In this document: positions 8,185-16,587 of the stretch, one piece after another
Layout of the letters: the number at the start of each line of letters is the position of its first letter
Position numbering within the stretch: the stretch's first letter is position 1
Notes under the pieces: model-generated
Database searches by the model: none
Told to the model about the DNA's origin: nothing
What the model saw: the letters and a program-made list of their open reading frames with translations, nothing else
Assembly: GCA_030604195.1 (NCBI GenBank)
Contig: JAUVWI010000027.1
Span: forward strand, 1 to 42,265
Direction of reading: 5' to 3'
Length of the DNA stretch: 42,265 bases
From: Spirochaetales bacterium
GTDB lineage: Bacteria; Spirochaetota; Spirochaetia; SZUA-6; DRHE01
Translations under genes and position numbers: made by a program

Positions 8185-8966
8185 GATTTCCTTCCTTTCT
8201 GTAAACCCTTAAAGAGGGTGCATTTTACCCGTTTAGCCAGAATATCACTGATGTCGTACCTGCCGTTGGCAACAATAGTATTAATACCTGCACCGGTAAT
8301 CATTTCCGCCGCATTTACCTTGGAAGACATTCCTCCCAACCCCATAGGGTTGGTAGCCCTGGAAGCCATTTTGTATATTCCGGCATCTATACTCTCTACC
8401 TCTTCAATCAAACGGGCATCTCTATTCTCTTTTGGGTCGCCTAAATACAACCCGTCCACATCGGTGAGTATTACCACCAGATCAACTTTGAGCAAAGTTG
8501 CTACCAGGGCAGCCAGTATATCATTATCCGTAAATACCCTTTTATAGTCAAACTCCTCTTTATTAACCAGGTCATTCTCATTGACAATAGGGATGGTTCC
8601 CTGCTCCAGGTAGGCATTCATGATCAGTTTTATGGTTTTAATTTCCGCTTTTTCAGCAAAGTTGTGATGGGTTAAAAGAACCTGGGCTACAAAAATACCG
8701 TGAGCCATAAAAAGATCCTTGTAATGTTTCATCAGCCTTATCTGTCCTTTTCCGGCCAGAAGCTGCAACCCGAGGGTTTCTTTGGGTCTATGGGTAAGAT
8801 TTTCAATCTCCATACCAGCGGCCACGGCGCCGGAACTTACTATTATCGGCCGGTAACCCTGCTTATGGAGCAGGGCTATCTCTTCAACCTTACCTTTAAG
8901 CCATTGGTAGTTAATCCTACCGCCGTCGCTGATCAGGGCGCTGCCAACTTTTATTAATATCTTCAT
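8181..8966 (-). CDS. proB: Glutamate 5-kinase without PUA domain
   Basis: A 261-residue amino-acid kinase that phosphorylates the gamma-carboxyl of glutamate, the first step of proline synthesis. Visible blocks are [10 protein letters not shown] (ATP site), [47 protein letters not shown] and [15 protein letters not shown]. The C-terminal PUA domain of the E. coli enzyme (367 residues) is absent; PUA-less ProB proteins are known in several phyla. ATGA overlaps link it to proA upstream (8963-8966) and nagB downstream (8181-8184). Confidence 0.95.
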   Translation of the reverse strand: MKILIKVGSALISDGGRINYQWLKGKVEEIALLHKQGYRPIIVSSGAVAAGMEIENLTHRPKETLGLQLLAGKGQIRLMKHYKDLFMAHGIFVAQVLLTHHNFAEKAEIKTIKLIMNAYLEQGTIPIVNENDLVNKEEFDYKRVFTDNDILAALVATLLKVDLVVILTDVDGLYLGDPKENRDARLIEEVESIDAGIYKMASRATNPMGLGGMSSKVNAAEMITGAGINTIVANGRYDISDILAKRVKCTLFKGLQKGRKS

Positions 8967-10240
8967 TGGCGATCCCGATGGCTGAATTTCTTTTTACCCT
9001 CAACATAATCCGCAACCAGGTGTCCCCTGCCTGCAAGCTTAAACTTATAAGTAGTAAGACCTTCCAGGCCTACCGGACCCCGGGCATGGATTTTATTGGT
9101 GGAAATACCAACCTCCGCGCCCAATCCATAGCGGAAACCATCGGCAAAACGGGTCGAGCAATTCCACATTACTGAAGCGGAATCAACCTGCTGCATAAAC
9201 TCATTAGCCCTATCCCTGTTGCCGGTGATAATTCCATCGGTATGTCTGCTGCCATAGGTATTGATATGCGAAACAGCCTCTTCAAGGGAATCAACAACCC
9301 TGATTGCCAGGATCAGATCATTATACTCCGTACACCAGTCAATCTCTGTGGCAGCTTCAGCTTTAATAAGCTGCCGGCAGCGCTCATCACCCCTTAATTC
9401 TACCATGTTAAGTTTTTCCGCCAGTAAAGGCAGTACTTCCGCTGCCAGGTCTCCATGTACCAGCAGGGTTTCAATTGAGTTACACACGGCCGGATACTGG
9501 CATTTGGCATCATAGGCTACCTCAACCGCCATCTGCGGGTCCGCCTCCCGGTCAATATAGAGGTGGCACACCCCCTCGGTATGGCCCAATACCGCTATCC
9601 TGGTATTTTCCTGAATACTCTTTACCAATTCATTCGATCCACGGGGTATCATCAGATCAATATACTGATCAAGCTTAAGAAGCTCTGTTATATCCTCCCG
9701 GGTCTCAACAAGCTGCAGACTACTTTTAAAGCGGGCATCCGTCTCTTCAGCAGCCCTTCTGAGAAGTTCAAAGAGTATCCGGTTGGAATATAAGGCCTCT
9801 GACCCCCCCTTTAAAATAGCTGCATTCCCGGATTTCAGACAGAGGCTCGATATCTGCACTAAAGCATCCGGACGGGACTCAAATATCACCCCGATTACCC
9901 CTATAGGCACCGACACCCTGGTTAGGACCAGGTTTTGGTCGAGCTCTCTTTCCAGCTGCACCCTGCCCACCGGGTCCGGCAGCCTGATTACATCTTCAAT
10001 ACCGGCCACCAGTTGATCAATTTTTCTATCATTCAGAATAAGGCGTTTATAGAGTGACTCTGTGAGTTTTCCCTTTTCCGCCTGTTTAAGGTCTTTACTG
10101 TTTTCCGCCAGAATTATTTCCCTGTTCTGCCGGATAAGTTCCACCGCGCTGCTCAACGCCCTGTTTTTTTGCTCCAAGGGGGTTGAGGCCAGTCTTAGAC
10201 TGGCCTCTTTAGCCAGCCTGGCCTGCTCAATAATCTTCAC
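8963..10240 (-). CDS. proA: Gamma-glutamyl phosphate reductase (glutamate-5-semialdehyde dehydrogenase)
   Basis: A 425-residue ALDH-fold enzyme that reduces gamma-glutamyl phosphate with NADPH to glutamate semialdehyde. Diagnostic blocks are VPIGVIGVIFESRPDALVQI, GNAAILKGGSEAL, DLMIPRGSNELVKSI, the catalytic cysteine in CQYPAVCNSIETLLV, NTYGSRHTDGIIT, and FADGFRYGLGAEVGIS then HARGPVGLEGLTTYK. Length is normal (about 415-430). It sits between proC and proB with 4-nt overlaps at both ends, so stoichiometric translation with ProB, its physical partner, is likely. Confidence 0.96.
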   Translation of the reverse strand: MKIIEQARLAKEASLRLASTPLEQKNRALSSAVELIRQNREIILAENSKDLKQAEKGKLTESLYKRLILNDRKIDQLVAGIEDVIRLPDPVGRVQLERELDQNLVLTRVSVPIGVIGVIFESRPDALVQISSLCLKSGNAAILKGGSEALYSNRILFELLRRAAEETDARFKSSLQLVETREDITELLKLDQYIDLMIPRGSNELVKSIQENTRIAVLGHTEGVCHLYIDREADPQMAVEVAYDAKCQYPAVCNSIETLLVHGDLAAEVLPLLAEKLNMVELRGDERCRQLIKAEAATEIDWCTEYNDLILAIRVVDSLEEAVSHINTYGSRHTDGIITGNRDRANEFMQQVDSASVMWNCSTRFADGFRYGLGAEVGISTNKIHARGPVGLEGLTTYKFKLAGRGHLVADYVEGKKKFSHRDRQ

Positions 10241-11034
10241 CTTCCCAACTCCTTGCTTCTGGCCGCGGTAGCTGCCACGGTTCTCCTGATTATCTCACTG
10301 CAGTCGGAGCTTTCCAGTATTTCCCTGCCGGCTACAGTGGTACCCCTGGGAGAGCTTACCATATTAATAAGCTCCCGGGGCGACATACCGCTCTTTTCCA
10401 ATAATAGGGACGTTCCCCTGATTGTCTTCAAGGCAAGCTCCCTGGCAGTTTTCTCACTTAATCCCAGCCCGGTTCCGGCGCTGATAAAAGCTTCCGCCAG
10501 GTAGGCTATAAAAGCAGGGCCTGAACCGCTTAACCCGGTAACTACATCAAGCTGCTCCTCCTTTACCCTGACAGCGAAACCGGCACAAGAGAGTAGCATT
10601 TGAACCAATTCCACATCACCGGTTGTGGCTCTGGATCCCACGGCAAAGCCCGCAGCCATTTCCATTACTAAACATGGGGTGTTGGGCATAACCCTGAATA
10701 CCCTGGCATGGGGAAGACTGGATTCAAGATGCTTTATGGTAATTCCCGCCGCTATGGAAATTACTAACTTTTTTGTCTCGACGATTTCCTTCAACACCAT
10801 GTCGATTTCCTGGGGCTTTACTGCAATGAAGATTACCTCAGAGGCAGCGGCCAGATCACGATTTCCTTTTTTTAATTTAACCCTGGGAAAATCCCCGGCA
10901 AAGAGATCCATTCTTTCAGGGCGGATGTCGAAAACATTTACCTGTACCGCAGATTCCCGTTCGATTATTGCCTGCGCTAAAGCATACGCCATATTGCCTG
11001 CGCCGATAAAACCGATATTCTCAATCATTTGCAC
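10237..11034 (-). CDS. proC: Pyrroline-5-carboxylate reductase
   Basis: A 265-residue enzyme for the last step of proline synthesis, P5C to proline with NAD(P)H. The Rossmann motif IGFIGAGNMAYALAQAI is at the N terminus, followed by IFIAVKPQEIDMVL, ISIAAGITIKHLE, VFRVMPNTPCLV and the C-terminal dimer signature VTGLSGSGPAFIAYLAEAFI, with SPRGTTVAG near the end. All are conserved. It overlaps the SDR upstream by 14 nt and proA by 4 nt. With proA and proB the window holds the complete route from glutamate to proline. Confidence 0.96.
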   Translation of the reverse strand: MQMIENIGFIGAGNMAYALAQAIIERESAVQVNVFDIRPERMDLFAGDFPRVKLKKGNRDLAAASEVIFIAVKPQEIDMVLKEIVETKKLVISIAAGITIKHLESSLPHARVFRVMPNTPCLVMEMAAGFAVGSRATTGDVELVQMLLSCAGFAVRVKEEQLDVVTGLSGSGPAFIAYLAEAFISAGTGLGLSEKTARELALKTIRGTSLLLEKSGMSPRELINMVSSPRGTTVAGREILESSDCSEIIRRTVAATAARSKELGR

Positions 11035-11794
11035 CTCCCTTTAAAAAACGTCCGCCATCTACAAAAATCACCTGTCCGGTTATAAAATCACTCTCAAGTA
11101 AGAATAGCACAGTCCTGGTAACATCATCTACACTGCCCCACTTTTCAAGGGGATTGGATAGCTTTAGTCTTTCGATATACTCTCTTCCCTTTCCGGGCTC
11201 CGGCAATATAATGCCGGGCGCCACTCCATTTACCCGTATTTCCGGAGCAAATTCCACCGCCATCATTTCAGTCAGATATAATAGAAGCTTTTTGCTTAAA
11301 CTGTAACTTACATGACCCCTATCATAATCCCTTATCCGGCAATCCAACAGATTAATAATACTACCTCCCATTGCTCCCATTACCCGGGCGGCAAAATGGG
11401 CGGCAAAAACCCTGGATAGAAGCAGGGGGGAGAGCGCGTTTACCCGCAGGCTTGTCTCCAGATTTTCCGGCAGTAAATCGGAGAATTGATCGGCTCTATA
11501 TATGGCGGCATTATTTATCAGAACATCGATCTTTCCCGCTGCTTTAATGGCCCGGTTCATAAGCTCATCCGTGTGTGAAAGATCAGCTAAATCACCAGGC
11601 ACAGTATAAACATTTACACCAATGCGGCTGATCCTTTGAGCAAGCTCAGCCGCTGCAGCGCCTGAGGTGTGATAGTGTAGAACAATATTCATTCCCCTGC
11701 CGGCCAGGGTAAGGGCTGTCTCACACCCCAATCTTTTAGCGCCGCCGGTTATCAGGGCGGTTCTGCCGGCCAGTTTAGCTGGTTTTTCCTGCAT
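11021..11794 (-). CDS. Short-chain dehydrogenase, pteridine-reductase/FolM-like
   Basis: A 257-residue SDR. The NADP site is ALITGGAKRLG, with the basic K-R typical of NADPH users; VLHYHTS follows, a segment characteristic of pteridine reductases. NNAA is at 94-97. The catalytic residues read D151, Y164 and K168: the usual SDR serine is replaced by Asp 13 residues before Tyr, the same spacing as the Asp-Tyr-Lys triad of PTR1, and FolM also has Asp. I therefore infer reduction of a dihydropterin or related substrate rather than a FabG role. It starts 9 nt after the glycosyltransferase and overlaps proC. FabG-like 3-oxoacyl reductase is the alternative. Confidence 0.8.
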   Translation of the reverse strand: MQEKPAKLAGRTALITGGAKRLGCETALTLAGRGMNIVLHYHTSGAAAAELAQRISRIGVNVYTVPGDLADLSHTDELMNRAIKAAGKIDVLINNAAIYRADQFSDLLPENLETSLRVNALSPLLLSRVFAAHFAARVMGAMGGSIINLLDCRIRDYDRGHVSYSLSKKLLLYLTEMMAVEFAPEIRVNGVAPGIILPEPGKGREYIERLKLSNPLEKWGSVDDVTRTVLFLLESDFITGQVIFVDGGRFLKGGAND

Positions 11795-11803
11795 AATAAA
11801 CCT

Positions 11804-13201
11804 CTATACAGAATAAGACCTCTTGCTCTTTTCAATCCTCTTGCGAGAGGCGCGTATTTCATCGCTGTAATCAGAAAGCAGATACTTAAGTTTTAAGTTC
11901 AGCGTGTCAAGACCGAATTCTTTTTTAGCGATATTAAAATTCTTTTCAATAATTTCTTCTCTCTCTTCCGGGTGAGTGAGCATGTAATACACTTCTTCTA
12001 CAACCTTATCAGGAATCTGCAGCTTACCCTCTGTATCGTATTGATCCCGTATTTCAATATTCTTAAGACCGGTTACCTTAATATCGGTTTTGTAGACCAG
12101 GTAGGTGGTAATAACCACTATTTTGCGCGCGGCAACAGCTTCCAGAAGGGCATTGCCGAACCCCTCCCACACCGGTAAATAAGTAACCAGGTCAGCATTG
12201 GCTAAAACATCCCGGTTGGTATATATCCGCCTGCCCTCCTGATCGAGTCCGCGGTTTGCCGAGACTCTCTGCGAAATCAGGTGCAGAGAGACCTCCTTCC
12301 TCCGGGCCAGTAATTTGATCTCCTCAACATAATCTTCATCATGCTCATCACCCTGAAAGAGGGATACAATATAGTGAAGCCTTTTTCTTAAAGATGGGTG
12401 CTTCTGCAGGAGACGCCCAACCAGTTCCAGGGAATCTTCTATCCTTTTTCTCCTGACAATCCTTGTAGGCTGCACTATTAGAATGTCATCTTCCTTAAAT
12501 CCCAGGTCCCTTCTGAATTCCCGGTTATAGTCATCCAGTACCGTTATATTCTCAAAATCCTCACAATTGGGTATAACAAAGGGATGAACACGCTTTATTG
12601 AGCGCAGAATATGGGCGGCATAGGAAGAGATAACCACATGCTCATTTCCAACCTCGGCAGGCGGCATTATCCTGGTCAGGAGAGATTCAATATGATTCTG
12701 GCTAAACCTGCTTCTCTCCCACCAGAAATCGTGATGATGAAAAATCGTAGCCACCCTTTTCTCAGTGGCCAGACTATGCACACCGAGGCTGCCCAGCAGG
12801 GTCATGGGCATGGCATTGGTGTTTTCAGCAATAATAACATCTATGCTGTTATCCTGCACGTATTCAAAAAGCCTGCCGGCTACCTGGTTTCCCTTTACAG
12901 TCAGATCATCGAGTATGGAGTTTTTGGTGTTGCCATTCAGGTGGGGTGGATTTTTGGATAAATGGGGAAAGAGGTTCTTCTCGTAATAAAGCTGCTCCGG
13001 AGAATCGAAGCTGATCTTCCTGAGCAGCAACTGATTTGCTTCCGGCAGAGAATCTAAAGCTATACCGTATCTTCCCGCAATGGTGAAGAGGGTATGTCCC
13101 TGCCCGGCCAGAGCCCTGATCCATTTATCTACCTCCAGAGATACGCCATCCACATCTCCCAATCTGCCGCTTATAATAGCGATTCTGAAATTATTATCCA
13201 T
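11804..13201 (-). CDS. GT4-family glycosyltransferase
   Basis: A 465-residue GT-B glycosyltransferase, first gene of the minus-strand operon. The N-terminal Rossmann domain begins IAIISGRLGDVDGVSLEVDKW, a GDVDGVS variant of the glycine loop. The C-terminal domain starts near the interdomain segment ILIVQPTRIVRRKRIEDSLELV, and the nucleotide-sugar E-x7-E motif is EGFGNALLEA, preceded by ADLVTYLPVW. These place it with GT4 retaining enzymes that use UDP-, GDP- or ADP-sugars. Donor and acceptor cannot be read from sequence. No signal peptide or membrane segment is present, so it acts in the cytoplasm, perhaps on a compatible solute or envelope glycan. Its start is divergent from the lipoprotein hydrolase. 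Confidence 0.85.
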   Translation of the reverse strand: MDNNFRIAIISGRLGDVDGVSLEVDKWIRALAGQGHTLFTIAGRYGIALDSLPEANQLLLRKISFDSPEQLYYEKNLFPHLSKNPPHLNGNTKNSILDDLTVKGNQVAGRLFEYVQDNSIDVIIAENTNAMPMTLLGSLGVHSLATEKRVATIFHHHDFWWERSRFSQNHIESLLTRIMPPAEVGNEHVVISSYAAHILRSIKRVHPFVIPNCEDFENITVLDDYNREFRRDLGFKEDDILIVQPTRIVRRKRIEDSLELVGRLLQKHPSLRKRLHYIVSLFQGDEHDEDYVEEIKLLARRKEVSLHLISQRVSANRGLDQEGRRIYTNRDVLANADLVTYLPVWEGFGNALLEAVAARKIVVITTYLVYKTDIKVTGLKNIEIRDQYDTEGKLQIPDKVVEEVYYMLTHPEEREEIIEKNFNIAKKEFGLDTLNLKLKYLLSDYSDEIRASRKRIEKSKRSYSV

Positions 13202-13297
13202 ATTTTTAAAGTCGAACCTTCCTTTACCTTAATAAAACCCGCCGGCCAAATACCTTAAGCTTCAAGCTATCTTTTTACCCCTCAATGGTGAATTAAT

Positions 13298-13328
13298 CAA
13301 TCAGCTTATCTCTAAAAAATGCTGATTG
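13298..13328 (+). promoter_or_regulatory. 8-bp hairpin immediately before the hydrolase start
   Basis: CAATCAGC (13298-13305) and GCTGATTG (13321-13328) are a perfect inverted repeat around a 15-nt A/T-rich loop. The 3' arm ends 4 nt before ATG 13333 and occupies the place of the Shine-Dalgarno, of which none is visible. It could limit initiation at ATG 13333, or be a DNA operator in this divergent promoter region. Confidence 0.4.
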
Positions 13329-13332
13329 TGGT

Positions 13333-14268
13333 ATGATTATTAATAGAATGCGCTATTACAGATATTTGTCAATATTCTTATTCCTGACCTGGTTGCTCTC
13401 ATGTGTTTCTTATACTGCCCAAACCAGGGAGCCGGAAAAACTTTTCAGTTCACATTTTATTCCTTTAAGAGAAGGAAAGCTCCATTATTTTGACTCAGAA
13501 CCGGCCGCCCCTGCTGATAAACCGGTAATGCTCTGCATCCACGGCTTCAGCGGCACTGCCTTTGAGTACAACCTGCTGGCCGGAGAACTGGCTCCGGATA
13601 TGCGGATTATAGCGCCTGATCTTCCCGGTTCCGGGCTTTCCTATAAACCGGAAGCAGGATACAGTATCGAATTTTTCGTTGGTATAATCAGGGAATTCAG
13701 AGAGACAATAGGCGTTGGCCGGGTTCTACTTCTGGGCCACTCCTTAGGAGGACAAATTGCCCTGAACTATGCCCACACATATCCCGGCGATGTGGAAAAA
13801 CTTATTCTGATTGCGCCCTATGGACTCAAGGGTGCGGAGGGAAACTTTTTTGAATGGCTTGCACAAAGTGAGTTTTTCATCGATCTGGCGCTTGCCTTTC
13901 ATAACCGCTTATTTCTACGCTGGGGTTTGCGTTATTATGCCTACCACAATTCCGACCGGGTAGACCGCTATATAGAAACCTATCTGGCGGAAACCCTCTT
14001 CGAGCAGGGAGGTAAGAATGCTCTTGGTGATATATGCAGGCAGATCCTGGGCAAAGAGCCGGTTGATGATCTGCTACCGGAGATCCATCACCCTGCTCTA
14101 CTGATCTGGGGCAGCGAGGACCGGGTTTTGGATTACCAATGGTCAAGACAATTCTTAACGCTACTCAGCCATGCTGAGCTGGCAACCATTCCCCTCTGCG
14201 GCCATGCTCCTATGGCGGAAAGGCCGGCGGAGACAGCCGCGGCAATACGTTTGTTTATCGAAGATTAA
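13333..14268 (+). CDS. Alpha/beta hydrolase with lipoprotein signal peptide
   Basis: A 311-residue protein. Residues 1-23 form a signal peptide (basic n-region, hydrophobic LSIFLFLTWLLS) with lipobox L-L-S-C24, so a cell-envelope lipoprotein is predicted. The alpha/beta-hydrolase fold follows: MLCIHGFSGTAFEY (oxyanion loop), IIAPDLPGSGLS, and nucleophile elbow GHSLGG with S137. D263 (GSEDRVLD) and H291 (CGHAPM) complete the triad. Epoxide-hydrolase, esterase and lipase families share this layout, and the substrate is not predictable. ATG 13348 (M6) is a possible shorter start that keeps the signal. It stands alone, with no SD and a hairpin right before it. Confidence 0.88.
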   Translation: MIINRMRYYRYLSIFLFLTWLLSCVSYTAQTREPEKLFSSHFIPLREGKLHYFDSEPAAPADKPVMLCIHGFSGTAFEYNLLAGELAPDMRIIAPDLPGSGLSYKPEAGYSIEFFVGIIREFRETIGVGRVLLLGHSLGGQIALNYAHTYPGDVEKLILIAPYGLKGAEGNFFEWLAQSEFFIDLALAFHNRLFLRWGLRYYAYHNSDRVDRYIETYLAETLFEQGGKNALGDICRQILGKEPVDDLLPEIHHPALLIWGSEDRVLDYQWSRQFLTLLSHAELATIPLCGHAPMAERPAETAAAIRLFIED

Positions 14269-14323
14269 GGTGAACATTAGAAGGGTTTTTCCGCTATTGG
14301 GTGCCTATTAAACCAGTTCTGAA

Positions 14324-15883
14324 CTAAGACTCTTCATCTAATGCTTCGCGAACTTTCCGGGCAAGGGAATTTGGGGTAAACGGCTTCTGTAAAAAATTGA
14401 TTGCCTCTTTGAGCACCCCACAGTTAATAACAGCATCATCAGTATAACCTGACATGTATAATACCTTCATACCGGGACGCTGAGCGGAAAACTGCTCTGC
14501 TACATCAATGCCGCTCATTCCTGGTATCACTACATCGGTAATCAATAAATTGATGGGTCGTTCTTTGAGAAATATATTTAACTGCAGGGCTTCGAGGCCG
14601 TTTTTTGCCTCAAAAACGGAGTAACCGTAATTTTCAAGAACGGTAATCACCATCTTTCGCACAGCCTCTTCATCTTCTACAATAAGAATAGTTTCAGTGC
14701 CGCGCTCCGGTACGCCGCTTTCAATTCTCTTAATCTGTTCTGCTTCAATATTTTCAACAATAGGCAGTTGAATCTCAAAGGTCGTGCCCCTATTGAGTTC
14801 ACTTTTAACCCATATATATCCCCCGCTTTGTTCAACAATACCATATACAGTGGCTAAACCCAGTCCCGTGCCTTTTCCCTTTTCTTTAGTCGTAAAGAAG
14901 GGTTCGAATATTTTATTTTGTGTTTCAGCATCCATTCCCTCCCCCGTATCACTTACACTGATTAAAATACAAGGCCCGGGTCGCACTGGTGTATGATGTT
15001 CACCATATCCCGTATCTGGATATGTGTTTTTTGTTTTAATTGTAATTGTGCCCCCTTTCGGCATGGCATCGCGCGCATTGACTGCCAGGTTCATTATTAT
15101 CTGTTCAAACTGCCCTGGATCCACTTTGATGAGTCCAAGTTCAGGATCCAATCTTGTTGTTAATTGAACATTTTCTCCGATTAGTCTGTACAGCATCTTT
15201 TCCATATTACTTATAAGATCGTTGATGTATAATACTTTCGGCCGGAGTATCTGCTTGCGGCTGAATGCAAGAAGCTGATGCGCAAGAGTAGCGGCCTTTT
15301 CCGCTGCTTTTTTTATTTCCCCAACATTCTTACTCAGGCCTTCATCAGCACCTGCGTGCATCATTATTATTTCTGAATACCCCAAAACAACAGTTAAAAG
15401 ATTATTAAAGTCATGAGCGAGTCCTCCTGCCAGCCTGCCCACGGCCTCCATCTTTTGGGCCTGGCGAAGCTGTTCCTCGCTCTCCTTTAACGCATCCTCT
15501 GCCTGCTTGCGGTCAGTAACATCATTAGAAACAACAACTATTTCGCCCAGTGGAAGTTTGATGACATAATTATCAAACCATCCGGTTATTCGCCCATCAT
15601 CATACTGAGAAACAGGAAAATGCTCCGGGTTGCCCGATTGCCATACCATTTTAACCACATCAAGCAGGCAAAAATCTTTAAAGCCTTGAAAAACATCAAA
15701 AATACTTTTGCCAACAACATCTTCCTTCTTAATCTTAAGAATACCTTCTGCAGCCTTATTCAAATCCTTAATAACAAAATCTCTACCACCCTGATCTTTT
15801 ATCTCAGATACAACCACTCCACTATTTATATAGTTAAACAGTTCCTTATATAAATCTCCCCTCTTTTTATGAGTTTTTGTCAT
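14324..15883 (-). CDS. Hybrid sensor histidine kinase (PAS-HisKA-HATPase-REC)
   Basis: A 519-residue cytoplasmic hybrid kinase. PAS lies at about 15-128 (ending VVVSNDVTDRKQAED). HisKA has H157 (GGLAHDFNNLLTVVLGYSE). HATPase_c spans about 255-375 with N box MNLAVNARDAM, G1 DTGEGMD and G2 KGKGTGLGLATVYG. A C-terminal receiver (397-515) has E403/D404, phospho-acceptor D450 (LLITDVVIPGMSG) and the conserved lysine in FLQKPFTP. It closes the chemotaxis operon, 29 nt after cheC. The architecture is nearly the same as the C-terminal half of the hybrid kinase at 27.9-30.6 kb, so the two are probably related by duplication. Its partner is not evident; CheC next door could act on its receiver. Confidence 0.92.
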   Translation of the reverse strand: MTKTHKKRGDLYKELFNYINSGVVVSEIKDQGGRDFVIKDLNKAAEGILKIKKEDVVGKSIFDVFQGFKDFCLLDVVKMVWQSGNPEHFPVSQYDDGRITGWFDNYVIKLPLGEIVVVSNDVTDRKQAEDALKESEEQLRQAQKMEAVGRLAGGLAHDFNNLLTVVLGYSEIIMMHAGADEGLSKNVGEIKKAAEKAATLAHQLLAFSRKQILRPKVLYINDLISNMEKMLYRLIGENVQLTTRLDPELGLIKVDPGQFEQIIMNLAVNARDAMPKGGTITIKTKNTYPDTGYGEHHTPVRPGPCILISVSDTGEGMDAETQNKIFEPFFTTKEKGKGTGLGLATVYGIVEQSGGYIWVKSELNRGTTFEIQLPIVENIEAEQIKRIESGVPERGTETILIVEDEEAVRKMVITVLENYGYSVFEAKNGLEALQLNIFLKERPINLLITDVVIPGMSGIDVAEQFSAQRPGMKVLYMSGYTDDAVINCGVLKEAINFLQKPFTPNSLARKVREALDEES

Positions 15884-15912
15884 AATTCGCTCCTGCTGTC
15901 GGCACGGTACAC

Positions 15913-16554
15913 CTAAGTTCTTTTTCTCTTCATCTCTATTAGCTTCATATCTATCTTTTTGATAATAATGTCGAGAAACTTGCTGTCAAACACCAGTATG
16001 AAGCTCCCTCCAATATCGAGAGACTGGTCTTCAAATTTGGTTTGTATACAGAAAATACTGTCCTCCTCCATGCCGAATTCTATAGCCAGCGATTCCAGGA
16101 TTGCTCCTACCATATCATAGGCTATCAATGGCACGGAGTGTATCAATAATATATTCAGAAACTCCGAAAAAGTAGTTAAAAAAGAACCTGTCAGGATGTT
16201 TCCTACCTCTTTGACGGCAGAACAATCGATTTCTTTTAAATATTTAGTCTCGCCTGCAGGCCGCTTCAGCAAAATATCCAGTAAGTTTAATACGCTCTGC
16301 CTGGGAAATATTATAAGAGACCTCCCCTGGCTATCCCCCCTGAGCTTCATATATACTACGGCGGCGAGGTTTTCCGGAGGACCGCTAAGTTCCGCTATTT
16401 GCTTTAAGGGAACCGCTTTAACCTCCGGTACGGATATCGTAATCTTCTTATTGGCCAGTTGTGAGAGGGCATCGGCTGAATGGCCGGCCCCGATATTTCC
16501 CACCTCTCTCAGGGCATCAATCTGCTCTTCGTTCAATAAAATAAAATCGTTCAT
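15913..16554 (-). CDS. cheC: CheC-family CheY-P phosphatase
   Basis: A 213-residue CheC homologue. It carries both E-x2-N active-site motifs: E17/N20 (LREVGNIGAGHSADAL) and E116/N119 (VKEVGNILTGSFL), which distinguishes CheC from single-site CheX-like relatives. Such proteins hydrolyse CheY-phosphate, and in Bacillus and Thermotoga they bind CheD. CheD is encoded in the same operon, so a CheC-CheD-CheY feedback is expected. No CheZ or FliY is in the window. The gene lies 33 nt downstream of cheA. Confidence 0.92.
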   Translation of the reverse strand: MNDFILLNEEQIDALREVGNIGAGHSADALSQLANKKITISVPEVKAVPLKQIAELSGPPENLAAVVYMKLRGDSQGRSLIIFPRQSVLNLLDILLKRPAGETKYLKEIDCSAVKEVGNILTGSFLTTFSEFLNILLIHSVPLIAYDMVGAILESLAIEFGMEEDSIFCIQTKFEDQSLDIGGSFILVFDSKFLDIIIKKIDMKLIEMKRKRT

Positions 16555-16587
16555 ATCAGCTACCTCCTTTTAAACCTATTATTTACT

